Source: Ectobius pallidus (Eukaryota; Arthropoda; Insecta; Blattodea; Ectobiidae). Taken from it: a DNA stretch of 64,000 nucleotides. This document shows positions 31,961-44,579 of this stretch, piece by piece (the stretch's first letter is position 1; each line of letters starts with the position of its first letter). A program made the translations under genes and the position numbers. The DNA is taken from assembly GCA_964059195.1 (NCBI GenBank), contig CAXKWD010000007.1:806001-870000 (forward strand), in the 5' to 3' direction. The notes under the pieces were generated by a model. It saw only the letters and a list, made by a program, of their open reading frames with translations, was not told where the DNA came from and did not search any database.

Positions 31961-34900
31961 GATTTTCTTTCAGGTAAATAGCCCAATACATTAAGGATAT
32001 GTACACCTTGTTGTAAGACGCATAGTCTTCAATATCAAGTTCATCGAATTCTCGAAATCAGCTCGAGATCTCAGGTTTCGCGACATGAAACCAAAATATC
32101 ACGTACTTCATTTTATGCTAGAGTTATTGGTATTTTGTTGACGAAGACAATTTAAAACAGAATTTGTTAGTATCGATTATTATTGGGGCTTACACGTTGT
32201 CTCACATACCTGTGTTCATTCAGAAGAAATCCTAAATAACTAAAACCTAATATAGAAAACTGCCTCTAATCTGTAAACTGTAGTCACAAGAATAATCTGT
32301 TTCCGTAGCCCACATTATTCATTGAGTTGTGAAGATAACTTGACAACATTTTATACAGTCCATACCCATCCTTTCTCTCACAAAACATGATTGCAAATTC
32401 ACATTTCGTCCCGCTTTTAAGAATAGAAGAGCGACTACGAGTTTGGAATGTTTTACTTTTATTCAAAACTTGCATTCAGAGAGCTAAAAGAGAAAAGTAG
32501 GAATAAAGAGAACTAGAGAGAAGTAAGAAGATGGATCCAAATATCCAAAGGGCTTCCTTCTCTTTTACACCTTTTCTTTTGGACGGATTTCGAATGTTAA
32601 AAACTAGATTACAGACTTTCTACACAGCGAGTCAGAACAGGCGTTGCCAATGTTCCATGAACCAAAAAAAAATCTCCGAATAATGAAGAGTCTTCTTGTA
32701 ATGACATTCAAATTGCATTACACAATTAAATTAAGGTTCACCTATGCAAAGCAAACACTGGGGTAACTGAAGAGATGCGTTAAATCAAAGTTTGGGGAAA
32801 GAAATCCCCATAAGGCGATAGAGCCTAGTGACTTAATCCAATACATCAATCTGCTGCTCTTACATGTTAACGACTATTTACTGCTCGACGCAGCCAATAT
32901 CAGTATTCTAACGGTGGCGCTGTATGTACAGTAAAGCAGTGCAGTCCGCTGAAATGTCATGATGCATTTGAAACTTGTAAAATAAAACCTAAATGAGGGG
33001 ACGGGCGCAAGATTGGTCTAACCCCACTGGTGAAGAAAATGAGATATTGATCCCATTTGTATCCACAAGAGTGTTGGACCAATTGCGACTCCTACTGTTA
33101 ATTTATTCCCTGAAGCAATATTCATTTTGTGTAAGTTGTTCCAAAAGTTTGTAGTAAAGCTCAATACAGTAAATCCAGCAAAACTTTAGGATAGCAAGGA
33201 TCTTCTGAACTATACATCGCACATTAAATGATCAGCATTATTACACTCTTGTGATAACTGAGGTACCTGATGAATTATTGGAGATTATAATTAAAAGTAA
33301 TACAATAAACTGTTACTGTTAAATAATGTTTCATTAGATGTCATAATTATTGAAACGAATGTTTTTCTTACACGAAATAGAGGTATTGTATTACATAAGT
33401 ACGCCACAAGTCTGAACAAACCAAAAAAAAAAAGTTCTAAAGTCTAATGAAAATGATATCTGTCAACTTTCTGAACTGTAAACTATATTAGTTATCTCAG
33501 AACACACCATCACCAGCAAAATTGTAGTTTCAAGTGGTAAGAAAACTCAGAAATGTACAACTGTTAACTTACATTAAAAATGTTTCGCTTAGACGACTGT
33601 TGTACTGACCCCATCGACTGCGATATAGGCTAAGTTAACTCATGCTGTACCACACGAATTGCACAATGATGGCTTCAAGTATAAATGAGTTACTGAGTTA
33701 GACATGGTCAATAGTTTACGCTTTATAACTGCACTTATTCTCGTCGGATGACGTAATTCCATATAATTCCATTATCCAGTATCATGGTTGTAGAAGAGGT
33801 TTAGACTGTTTAATAAAACGGTTAATCAAACAATTCTAGCAGAGAATCCGTAGAAAATCATATCTTAGTGATTAATTATATTTGTTATTTAAAGAAGACT
33901 TTATAGAGCGTAGGAAAAATTGTTGCATAGCAGGTAAATAGAACGTTGCCATATGTCAACAGAAAACTTCACAATACTTGTAACCGGTAGTTAAGAAGAT
34001 AAATACTGAATAAAAGTGCGGTTCTTTAAACATTTGAAGTAAACCATATTAGCTACAAAATTACCATCTTCTTCTTTCAAGATCCCAAAATAAATAAATA
34101 AATAAATAAAGTAAAGAAAAGAAAAGTTAGTCTGGCAAATTCATCTGGCGACAAAACGCAAGACAAGCACTGGCGTCAGTGGGGTATTTCCGTATCTTGA
34201 ATAAACCTTCCAACCTCGTGTGACTACGATTGAAACATGCATTTCACTGAATATTGGTCGTTATGTTGTTTTAATAATACTCGCCAGGAAATAGTTCTTC
34301 ATACTACTTTATTAGTCTATCCCTCTTAAATGCTTTAGTTTATTGAAGAATCCAGTGCCACTCTGTTGAGGTGTTTGTATGTTTTATGTGACAGAAATGT
34401 AATTTCTTTGGTTTATGAAACTTTCCTCAATGATTCTTATTGCAAGCACCTTGCATTTCCTCTGTACCTAGTCTTGTCTTATCAATAATGTACTAAACTT
34501 GCAAACTTGTGTTTGGTTGTAGATTTACTCGAGTCAAGTCAGTTGGCCTTAACTCAACCAGAATATATTGGATCATTTATTTGCCAACATGACGGCAATT
34601 TTTTTAAAACTAGACTACCATCAATACGAATTCATTTATTTCAGACTAATTTTATAATTTTTAGAAACTATATGACACTTTGCCTTGTAAATAACAAGGA
34701 ACAAAATTATGTTAAAATTAATATTTGAAATATCGTTGAAATCGTTTCATTGGAATTGATGAAGTATGAAATTCAGTATTAATGAATGCAATGCGTCAAG
34801 GTTTGTGACGTAAATTTTTTTGTAAAAACCGTGGTGGTTTTACACTAGAGAAATTAGGCTAAATGTAACTGGGTCGTTTATTTTACATGAACTTGCATTT

Positions 34901-36890
34901 AATTGCTTCATTTCAGTTTTTAGTCCGTGGATATCCATTAACAAATTGCCGCAGCCTCGACGGAAAGATATTTTCTAATTAAAAGTGTGCATTTTCTGTT
35001 GGAGGTCAAAAATAATGACCCGTTCTTTTCGAGAGGTCTCCTAGTGTTACCATTCTATGTTTAATTATTTCAGATTTCAAGAACGGAGTTGAAAATCATA
35101 ATTTTAATCTCACTGAGTCGATACAATTAAAATTCATCATTAAAATAACGAGTAGACACAACGCTAACAAGCATTTGGGAGTGGACATATGCATTCTCAT
35201 ATTAATGTTTTTATGTCTCAACATGATGTTTACCATGTAACATAACATGTTACCAGAAAAGTCTGAAATTGAGGATTTATTTAAATACCTGGGAATTCTG
35301 TAAAATGGTGTAATCTTAAAATGTGTTTAGTACTTTTCCTGGGCACTGTATACAATACCTAGGCATTCTTTTTAGTTTTCGGGGGGTAGAAATAAAAAGA
35401 AGTAGGGCTTTTCCCCATTGATCACTTTGCTAAACTTTCAGTTTCTAGTTGATCTGGAAACATTATACAACCTTGTATAACTGAGTGACTAGTAGGGCAG
35501 CTGGAAGCATTACATTTGAAGGCAGTTGGATAATTATGCCAGACAGGCCTGTCAAGTTTTATGAGGCTAACTGTCCTTTAAGTATTTAAAGAAATTAAAT
35601 AATTTGTGGAAATTTACCGAAAATAGAAAAATCTAGCCCCATCTAAGACATAATCAATGGAGATACGAAAACAGTCTTAGGATCAATCTTGTGGATTTAT
35701 CAGAATCATTTTTTGTTGGTGATACCTTTATTTTGATACGACCCCCTATAAACCTAAAAAAATAGTCTTCCCCTGATTCGAAAGTAGAGACAGCCATTTT
35801 TTTTGGTGAAAATATTAAAAATTAGAATTTTTTAGTAATTTTTTCCGCCAGTTACAGACTGAGAGATATAATCATGCAATATTTCAAGTATCTGTCTCAT
35901 CTAGAAGTAGTTAACGCTAATCTGAGAGAGTGAGTTAGCCATGTTGCTTTATACTAGGTATGTAGCTGATGACCGAATAAGAGTATGCTTATTTGTGTGT
36001 AATCTGAAGCTGTAGTGAAGATTAATAAAATAAAAGTGAACGCGGCACTGCGCACGTATCTGTAGAATGTAGAAAATAAATAACTCGAATTATTGTTTAC
36101 AGAATAGAAATGTATAGCTTTAATTAAAATACTAATCCAAGAGAGCGTTTGATTAATGGAATTAAATTATTGAATGGATAGGAAAAATAAATAGGGGAGA
36201 GTTCGTTATGTCCAAACACAGGTGCCTTCAGTTGTGACTGTCCATTCCATTAAAAGGCTGATTGAATGTTCTGTAAAGCAAAAGTGTTACCGCTAGGACC
36301 AAGTATCGTGTCAAAATTGCCAAAAGGACCTTTATGTTTGTTTTATAGGATACTTATTACAATTGTTTACAATCTGATGTGTAGTTACTCAGCACTTATC
36401 TCTGCAGTACTTGAGGGTAAATAACAAAAGCTTCCCAGAGTAAGGAATGTAGAAAAACAAGTTCAGCCGTGAGAAACAAACACGAAAAGTGTTCTTCCCC
36501 TGCAAAACGAATAAGTAGTGAACGATGAATTCAAAAGATTACAAGTTACAGATGCACGCGAGATTGCTAGTTTTATTTAAGTTCAATCGCTTTTAACAAG
36601 GAAATGAATAGTCCACTTCTGTGTCTTTATTTATTACCTCTAGTACTTCCTCTCTAGTTACAGTGAGATCCTTCTAGTTATGAACTGAAGCAGCTGCTCA
36701 ATGGATTTCCTTCGCCTGCATATCGCTGTTATGCTGAACTATGTTTGTGTTCTGACAGCAATATGCACAACGTTACAGCATCTTGTGGTGACTTCTCAAG
36801 GACTTTCTTACAATAATAATCACAGCCTACATAATTTCTCTTGTCATTTCAAACTTTTCAAAGCGAATATATACGACTAAGGTGTCACTA
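31961..36890. other. Long intergenic stretch, nothing recognised
   Basis: About 4.9 kb of AT-rich sequence without a frame above 75 codons. An AATA run lies at 34090-34112. Frames at 32284-32475 (-) and 34507-34728 (+) have no motifs. It could be intron or old decayed repeats. Confidence 0.4.
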
Positions 36891-37208
36891 GAAATATTTA
36901 TTTTTACTGCGGTTTTGCTAGCTTAATAATTGAGGGGGTTAAAGTCAAAGTGGTGTAAGTCATGTTTTATGCATTTAGATAAACAGAAGGTTTTGTTAGA
37001 TGCATTATAGTAATCTCTCTTAATATTGTCCTCCCACCTACGCGTATAGTGTATGAACATAACATACACTTGGACTTACAAGACTCTTCCTGTTAACATA
37101 TCTATACCGCAACATTGATTGCAATACTTAGGTTAAACATTTTAAAAACATGACTTACACCACTTTCGCTTTAACGCCCTCAATTATTAGGGCTAAAATA
37201 AACATTTC
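36891..37208. mobile_element. Inverted-repeat MITE, 318 bp
   Basis: Arms 36925-36968 and 37145-37188 match at 41 of 44 positions as inverted repeats (AATAATTGAGGG, then GTGGTGTAAGTCATGTTTT). Similarity continues outward to about 36891 and 37208 with an insertion in the left arm. No target duplication was found. Between the arms, 37014-37046 carries CTCTTAATATTGTCCTCCCA, a minus-strand piece of the RT family seen at 22336-22800. Confidence 0.6.
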
Positions 37209-37730
37209 AAATGCTTTGTTTTAAAGTAGAACGTTACATTTCGATAACTCGATCCAAAGCCCCCATAATGGATATTCAACGAACAACTCTTAACAACGAA
37301 ACAAATGGTAATCGTAGGGATTACTTTGTAAGAATACCTCCTTCAACAAATAAACACGTAGAATTAATTAAACATTAATTTTAGTTTAATACAAATTATG
37401 AATGTGAAATGTGAAAACATGAATTGCGAAGTGGCTCAAGTTTAAGATATGTTTTAAAATATCACTAAATCGAACTGTTAACTTCTCTATGGTCCGTCAA
37501 CTTATTTGGATCATCATGTAAAACTACGCTAAACTTTAATGTTAGTGGCATTTAATGCATTATAAACACTTCTTGGGCCTACTTGTTTTAATGTATTCGC
37601 TGAGGGATTGTTTACAGCTTAAAAGATGTAGGCCTATGCTACTCCTTTCTTAACCTTTACGGCCGCACTAAAGCTATAACCTACTTGTTCAGTGAAACTG
37701 TACATATATTAAAGTGATTATAAATGAATG
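37209..37730. other. Intergenic, nothing recognised
   Basis: AT-rich sequence between the MITE and the mariner remnant; no frame or repeat recognised. Confidence 0.4.
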
Positions 37731-37733
37731 TAT

Positions 37734-39032
37734 AGGGTCTTTCATTAAGCGCTTCCTATCTTTAAATTCAAATAAAACAAAGTATGTGTGAGATATCATC
37801 GACATTTTTTATTCGTTTGAAAGGCCTATCGATGCCATTATGTAGGAATATAACATCCTGAAAATGTCCGCCGCGGCTTCGCTGGAGGGCGCGAGACCGA
37901 AATGTCCAATTTTCCATGACTCTGGCGCATAAATCAGGCTGAATTTGACCGATGGCATGAGTTATGTTGTCTTTGAGGGCCGCTGTGGTTTATGGCTTAT
38001 TCGCATTCACCTGCGACTTAAGAAAACCCCATAAGAAAAAGTCTAACGGGTCAAATCGCACGATCTCGGTGGCCAGTTCACATCACCTCCACGTGAGATG
38101 ACCATGCCCTCAAATCGCTCGTGCAGAATGTCCAATATGGCATGAGCTGTGTGGCACGTAGCGCCGTTCTGTTGAAAGCACATCTCGTTGGTGTCCATAT
38201 CATCCAATTTAGGCCAAAATAAATTGTTAATCATCGACCTATAGCGCTCGCTGTTGACGGTAATGGCCTGGCCAACATCGTTCTGAAAGAAATATGTACC
38301 AATGAGGCTGCCAGCCCAAAATCCACACCAAACAGTGACTTTTTTGGGATGCATTGGACGCTCTTGGATCTCATGTGGACTGGTATCGTCCCAAATTCGA
38401 CAGTTTTGTTTGCTGACATACCCATTCATCCAGAAATGGGCCTCATCGCTGAAGATGATTTTTCGATGAAAATTAAGGTCAGTTTCCAACTGCTCCAGAG
38501 CCCATTCATCGAACAAACGTCGTTGTCTAGGGTCTTTTACCTTCAGCTCCTGGGTAAGTTGAACTTTTTACGGGTGCAGGCCCAAGTCACGACGCAAAAT
38601 TCACCAAGTTGTGTTCTGCGAAAGGCCTAGTTCTTGTGAGCGACGCGAAATCGACTGCGTCGGATTCTCCTACACACTCTCACGGACAGCGGCGATGTTT
38701 TCAGCAGATCTTGCGTTTCGTTGTCGTACGGGTGTTGGTTGATTGGTTACTGAACCAGTGGACTCAAATTTATCCACCACACTACGAATAGTCCTCTCGG
38801 TAGGACGATTATGGCGACCGTAAAATGGGCGAAGCGCGCGGAACGTTGCCCGAACAGAACAACCATTTTGATAAAACAATTTTATCATTTGCACGTGTTG
38901 TTGAACGCTGTATCCGTCCATGGTGATTTGGCAAAAGAGACTGAATAAATGACAGCCAATTCGACAGTTGTAGCTTCAACAATATGACCGCTACGAACTG
39001 TCAAAGTTCTGAAGTCCCTATTGGAAGACCCT
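37734..39032 (-). pseudogene. Tc1/mariner-type transposase, inactivated
   Basis: On the minus strand, 38921-38670 encodes the N-terminal helix-turn-helix region (VQMIKLFYQNGCSVRATFRA, then NRPTERTIRSVVDKFESTGS). The region 38669-38517 is frameshifted. 38516-38043 encodes the catalytic core with IFSDEAHFWMNG (first D), then CFQQNGATCHTA, where the second catalytic D expected in QQDGATCHT is N. A one-base loss near 38046 disrupts the CDLTPLDFFLWG segment holding the third catalytic residue, and the rest runs out of frame to about 37858 (SRGGHFQDV). Imperfect terminal repeats AGGGTCTTTCATTA (37734) and AGGGTCTTCCAATA (complement, ending 39032) bound it. It is clearly dead. Confidence 0.85.
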
Positions 39033-39204
39033 TTTCCTTAACTGAATTCCTGTCTTCCTGGGCTCTTGTCAAAACAGGGGAGAAGGCAGAAGTGTGAAAG
39101 TTAGGGACGGGTTTACTGGTCTACACAAACTATAAGGTTCCCAAGCTTGGTGCTCAGGCTTTTAAAAAACTATAAATGTCAATTCTGCATAATTTCGCTG
39201 TTAA

Positions 39205-39275
39205 ACGTTGCGTCATGCCCCAGTGGTTAGACAACTTGCGTCCCACTCGTGGGGCTGTGGGTCGAATCCCTGTTA
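39205..39275 (+). mobile_element. tRNA-like SINE head
   Basis: CCCCAGTGGTTAG (39218-39230) is A-box-like and GGGTCGAATCC (39259-39269) is B-box-like, about 30 bp apart. There is no convincing acceptor stem, so this is more likely a truncated tRNA-derived SINE than a tRNA gene. Confidence 0.5.
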
Positions 39276-39711
39276 ACTCATGCGGATTTCAATTGGTGAT
39301 GACGCAGTCTCCTATGTCACATTTAATTATATTTGATTCATCACCATTGCACACTCTACAGATTATTAAATATATAGCTACAGTAAGATCAGTGATAATT
39401 AATTTTTCATGTCAATTTTGAATACATATGTGGACATACTAAAAAATCCACTACTGTCATGAAAACTGAATTCCCTCTTATCCAGATACACACTTTTGAT
39501 TTTATATATTAAATTCCCAAATGGAACTATTTTCACAGATTAATTTTATTTCCTGAAGAATATTACTATTACCCACAAGCATTAATAGTGTAACATCACA
39601 GGTGTAAAACATCATTTAAAAAATATTATTTCAGTTTATTGTGCAAGCGAAAAGAAAATCTAGATAAGTTAACTTCACATTTTGTTTATAAATTGTGTTT
39701 ATAATGTAAGT
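39276..39711. other. Intergenic, nothing recognised
   Basis: AT-rich sequence downstream of the SINE head and of the exon-like frame; no motif seen. Confidence 0.35.
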
Positions 39712-39945
39712 TTAAATTTCAGCACGTGGCCAGGATAGAATCAGATCATAAAATTTAATGTATTCCTCAGGGATGTATTGTAGGAGTTTTCGAACATCTT
39801 CTATCTTACTCAGTTTTATCCTAACTTTATCATCCTGAATACAGTGCTTGAGTGGGAAATATGTGTAGAACTCCTCCTGAATGGGACAGATGAAAGATGT
39901 GTTGGACCATTCCACCAATCCAGGTGTTGTTGTTGCTGTCTTTAA
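39712..39945 (-). CDS. Exon-like ORF, possible last exon of an unknown gene
   Basis: The minus-strand frame of the 101-codon ORF 40017-39712 has protein-like composition in its last 75 or so codons: PGLVEWSNTSFICPIQEEFY, then KIEDVRKLLQYIPEEY, ending SWPRAEI and a stop. Before it on the minus strand lie a TTCTTTCTTTCTTTCTT tract and the first AGs (TTAAAG, then ACAG), as at a 3-prime splice site, so the real exon may begin near 39945. I do not recognise the family. It could equally be a captured or transposon-derived exon, since no upstream exon was found. Confidence 0.35.
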   Translation of the reverse strand, partial: LKTATTTPGLVEWSNTSFICPIQEEFYTYFPLKHCIQDDKVRIKLSKIEDVRKLLQYIPEEYIKFYDLILSWPRAEI

Positions 39946-40182
39946 GAGCACATTGATCATAATCAAGAAAGAAAGAAAGAAAGAAGGCCCAATACGGATC
40001 CCTGAGGCAGCGACCATTCCATTTTCATATTGAAGCTCATGTTTCAGGATGAAGGTAACTTCTACTTATAAAGAATTTTATTTCTAATGCACCGTCGTTA
40101 AAGTTACAGAACGTAGCTCACTTAAACTCCAAGACATAACTATGTGACATTTACGACTGTTATGATAAAGAGTGTAATATAC

Positions 40183-40440
40183 TAGGAGGTGCCCGCGGCT
40201 TCGCCCACGATAATTAATTGAATAATTAAAAATTAATAGTAGGCCTATAATAATTATTAAAGCATTATATTTATTAACACTTGCACGCGAATCATTCTTA
40301 AACTAAACCATTAATAATTAATGAAACAGCTAAAATTCCGGCTTTAGAGTTCATTCCACGATTAGAAATCGCCACCTGGGAAAACGATCTCAGATTCGAT
40401 TATGCAGTTCCAAAGATAACTGTGAACCACTGCCTTCTAA
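40183..40440 (-). mobile_element. Helitron-like fragment, minus strand
   Basis: ACTAGGAGGTGCCCGCGGCT at 40183 is the complement of the 3-prime hairpin and CTAGT end of the family at 18261 and 46527. The next 250 bp show the same order of landmarks (ATTAACACTT, CCACGATTAGA, CCTGGGAAAACGATCTCAGA) at lower identity. The 5-prime half is missing. It lies next to family C copy B. Confidence 0.6.
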
Positions 40441-40480
40441 ACTGTATAATTCTCGTGCGTAATTCTCGAGACAGCGGTGG

Positions 40481-40967
40481 ATAATACGTAACGTTTCTCA
40501 ACTGTTTGTTGACAGATGAATGTGATGTGAATTTTATTTGATAAATTCAGTGCAATTTTCAGAAAAAACATAATTTTTCAAGAGAAGGAGTGATTGATTT
40601 GGATTTTTACTGTCCACGATACTTCGAGGATTAAACTATCAATATATTAAACCTGATGCCCGCGGCTTCACCCGCCATTATTAACTAACTCCAGGATTTT
40701 TAAGAAATTTACACTGGCAGTGTATTAAAAAGGTTTGTGGTTCAGAGCTATGAAAATTGTAAGTAAAAATAAAATTAGAATATTTGTTCATTGTGTTCAT
40801 TTCACTTAGGCCTTATATAATAAAGAAACGGTTTTACTAATTTTGTATTGTTCGTGAAAGTTTACACTGCGAGAGACGAACATCGCCGAGTATACCCGAT
40901 GTCTCACGAAGCGGGCGAGCGAGCAAGCACGCTATTTAGGGCCGTTGAATTGTATAAGAGTAGATTA
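40481..40967 (-). repeat. Dispersed repeat family C, copy B
   Basis: This is the inverted partner of 3101-3590, about 37 kb away, with the same landmarks in reverse complement (CTCAACTGTTTGTTGACAGA, then GCGGCTTCACCCGCC, then TGTATAAGAGTAGA). No coding frame is present. Confidence 0.65.
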
Positions 40968-42904
40968 TACAGCCATTTTACCTATAAAAGAATAGCTTAA
41001 AACAGTTAGTTGCGCAATTTTATTAGTGATTTACCCCGAAATGAAACGATGCTACAGAGTAACTGTGTGTATATTAATCCAGTTCCCTAGTAATTGATAG
41101 GCTTAGTTCTCATTAATAAATTAAAAGTATACGCTTGCGGAATACAAAGCGATTAATTACTAAAAGCAAACTGCATATTTGCAAGCGTGTTTTGATAAAT
41201 ATTAATGAAGTTATAACTCATACAGCTACAGTAGGCAACTAATTCAAATTATTGCATGGGGTGACTACAAAAAAAGGATTTCCTCTTCCATGAACTGCGG
41301 GATAATTATTACAGGACAATTCTAATTTGGTAATAAAATAATCTTAACGCACCCTTTACATGATAATGATGTCACATTCTGCTGCGTTCAATCTTCACGA
41401 ATACACTAAACTTAGGCCACAAGCTCAACTTATGCTATTCCTTCAACAGATAATTCGAAATCTCTGACGAAAATACTCACAGTATGTACATTTTTTAATA
41501 AATTGTACCCATGGAGAATGATTGTCACTGTATTCTCCATATGCTGTTTAAAAAGCTATATTATGAATCGGTCCTAAGATATTTTGATTTGTATATTATT
41601 ATTAAAAATATATAAAGATAATAGTAAATATTCAAGGTAGGCATATAATTTTCCAAATCAGTTCATTGTCACACTACAACAGTCTCAAGCGTATATTAAT
41701 ATTATATTTACGAATTTCTAATTGATGGGTTTATTATGTTTAATTGATTTCTGCTCTATTGATGTAGTTGTATCGATATAGTTATGAAAGAACAAAGTCT
41801 CACACTCTAATCCTTAGTACGATAATAGTCTTTAACCCAATTTTATGTAAAATAGTATTATTTCCCAGATATTTATTCCCTATGCAAGAGCTGTTAATAA
41901 AATCTATAAATAATACATTTAACTGTAAACTGTGAAAATGTAACAGTTTTATTATTAACCTGACAAATGTAATAACTTAATCAAAGGTAATAACTTTATA
42001 GGCCAGTCAGTAGAGGTATTATATGTTGCAAAAGGTGAAGTAGAAGCTTTTAACTTCTATATATGGATTCAAACATGTGAAAAACAAAAATGCTAACAAG
42101 GGCGACCTAGGGAAACTTTCGTCAGTCAAAAAACCTCGAAATTTTAGGACTTTCTTTCTTGGATTTTTGCCTATAGCTCCTAAACAGTGCGTCCTAGTGA
42201 AAACATTATAATAAGACTAATTAAAAAGCATTAAATGTTGCGTCGAATGAGTAGAACAGCGTAATAATTAGGTCAGGTCGTATGGTCGAAAACTACGTTC
42301 AAGGAACGATGATTTTTTCTAACTTTGTCTAAAACTGAGACATTTATGAGTCTGAGTCTGCAGCAAGATAAAACTTATAACATAAAACTTGTAGAGCATC
42401 AAATTTTTTATCCACTGAGTACCAAACTTGTTTAATTCAAATATACCGTACCTTTCCGGACAATCTCCGGACAATTGGCATATGAATGTAGCTATGAGTT
42501 ACAACGCTTCAACAGTATGGGTGCTTATCCTACAGAGTTATTCTTGCTTTAGTGTAATCAAATAATCATTTTAAAATGTGATAAAACAAAGAATAAAATG
42601 CATGAGTAAATAGGGAAACACATGAGAGTAACTTAAAAAAATGCATAACAAAAACATACCACATTTTAATAGTTTATGTGATTTAAATCTATAAAAAGAA
42701 CTGATAGTAATAGAAATTATGTGATAATAGGCCTGATCAAGGATAAGCGTGGCTAAGCCCGAAACCCGTCGCCAAACAAAGCCATCCCTAGTACTTTAAA
42801 AAGTTTAGAAATGTGTATAATATAAATAAACAAAGTTATTCTTTGTTATAACGATGTTTCAGTGTTGGTCTTATTGCTTCATTTTATGGTTTTAGTATAC
42901 CTCA
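40968..42904. other. Intergenic, nothing recognised
   Basis: AT-rich with no frame above 60 codons. At 42730-42770, CTGATCAAGGATAAGCGTGG, then CGAAACCCGTCG, resembles a common retroelement end motif. Confidence 0.4.
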
Positions 42905-43112
42905 ACTTTTCCTTGGCCGTTCTACTGGCAGCTGTGGACGTGGTAGGAAGCTCTCATCATCCTCCTCTGGTTGTTCCTCGGCCTCCAATAGCTGGTTGAA
43001 GTGATCTTTGTCGTCATCATCGGTGGATAAAGTGTTGTCATATTGTTGACCACAGCAGCGCTTGCATATGGAAGACCAGGCTTACGGCAAGAGCAGGCTG
43101 TACTGCACGCCA
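42905..43112 (-). pseudogene. Cys-rich then acidic protein fragment, frameshifted
   Basis: On the minus strand one frame gives MACSTACSCRKPGLPYASA (Cys-x-Cys type) and, after a frame change near 43060, another gives CKRCCGQQYDNTLSTDDDDK followed by an acidic stretch (EAEEQPEEDDESF). Together they resemble a Cys-rich plus acidic tail found in some arthropod repeat-encoded proteins. I do not recognise the full protein, and the copy is broken. Confidence 0.4.
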
Positions 43113-43865
43113 TGTCTTGGTGGTTTTTAGTGGCAAAATAGTTTAATGTTATTTAACTACTAAATGTATGATAGCTAATGTACATCAAGTGTATTTTATT
43201 CACTTGCAGAACTGTGTTAGTGCATTCGTTTGCTCCTTTATTTCTGTCTCTGTCAGTCTCTGATCGAGTGGAAGAGAAGGCCTTAAGATTTCTTAACTCT
43301 GCCAGATTATATAAATTATTATTGTTATTATTAATTCTACCGTTATTATTATATTATTATTTTTTATTTCATTAATTTTTTTTTTTTTTTTTGTAAACCG
43401 AAATCGTGGTTGTTAGCGGTAGCATGTCCGTCTTAAGATTCAAACTTCATGGAGTCTTTTGGGAGGGATTTTTGAAATGTGGGTCCCGTGTCGTAGATTT
43501 ACGGGATGTTTAAGAATCGCGACCCTAAATTGAAAACCTGCATGCTAAAGGTTGACAAGTCCAATTTTGGTGATTTTGAGATAGGCATTGCAACGGGCTA
43601 CTCTATCCATGTATTACATGTGGAGAAAATGTTTTCAAGTCCATCTTTGAGGCATTGTTCAATCTGTATCAATGGACACCGCTGTGCGGGCCACAAGTTG
43701 ATATTTCCATCCTGGCCATCTGCGCATGTCGAATATTTGGATTTCTAATGCTCAGGTTCAAATTTTATCTTTACTGTCCCATGTCTGGATACAGTTTCAC
43801 GCCAATTGACAAAATAGAAACGCGGCGACGGCGGATGAGGAGTGTTACATTGTCATTTGTATAGA
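43113..43865. other. Intergenic with T-rich and tRNA-like traces
   Basis: ATT and T runs lie at 43317-43392. CGTGGTTGTTAGCGGTAGCA at 43404 and AGATTCAAACT at 43438 weakly resemble A and B boxes of an old SINE. ORFs at 43506-43864 have no domains. Confidence 0.35.
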
Positions 43866-43954
43866 TAGAACCACAGATATAGAGGAATAGATCGGCAGCG
43901 TAAGGGGAGGGACTGAAGCCAACGCGTTCGCTGCGTCGCCATATTGCGATCACC
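43866..43954 (+). repeat. Inverted repeat arm, left
   Basis: It contains CACAGATATAGAGGAATAGA immediately followed by TCGGCAGCG, and later GCCATATTG with ATCACCAAC. The same segments occur inverted at 46012-46141, so a 2.3-kb interval is bracketed by related GC-richer sequence. Composition is unlike the AT-rich interior. Confidence 0.55.
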
Positions 43955-44491
43955 AACAATCTGACGAAAGGAAGGGAAGCGGGCGCGGGAATCAAACAAG
44001 AAAATTTTTTTTAAAGCTGTTTAAATTGGAATTTCACAATCCAGTAAATAAATTAATGAATACAGTTTTATTGTCATTCGGCCATTACAGCAGTAGACGT
44101 CACACTTATGCACTAACTTATAATAAAATCAGGTAAACTGATATAACAAAAGTGTCAAAGTGCATGTAGTACAATAGTCTTAATTCTGTATACAGAAGAT
44201 GCTTATATAGGATAAATGTTAATGTTGTTAATGTTAATTTATAGTCACATATCTTTTATATTTATTCAGCTTTGACTGGTAAACTGGTGACTCACTAGGA
44301 ATATTCTAGCTTAGGCCTACACTATACTACTTGTAAATCACGATTACAAATAAGGAAAATCTAACACTAATGTAATTATTTTTCTAATGCTATTAATGAG
44401 TGCTTGAAAATGGAATGATTTCTTTTACTACTTTTTGAAGTGAAACTTCTTTAGCCGCGGTAGGAGTAAATCGAGAGCTAACCCAAAGTTG

Positions 44492-44513
44492 CGTGACGGA
44501 AAAAATCGTCACG
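44492..44513. repeat. Short hairpin before the AT-rich array
   Basis: CGTGACG (44492-44498) and CGTCACG (44507-44513) can form a 7-bp stem with an 8-nt loop, and GTGACGGAA recurs at 44529. Confidence 0.5.
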
Positions 44514-44579
44514 AAATTAGTGGGTCTGTGACGGAACGTACTGCACAGAAAACAATCAACACAATGATTAGGCTTATCG

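Noticed and set aside
39205..39275. Functional tRNA gene
   Set aside because: A- and B-box-like strings are present, but I could not draw a complete acceptor stem and anticodon arm; a SINE head fits better.
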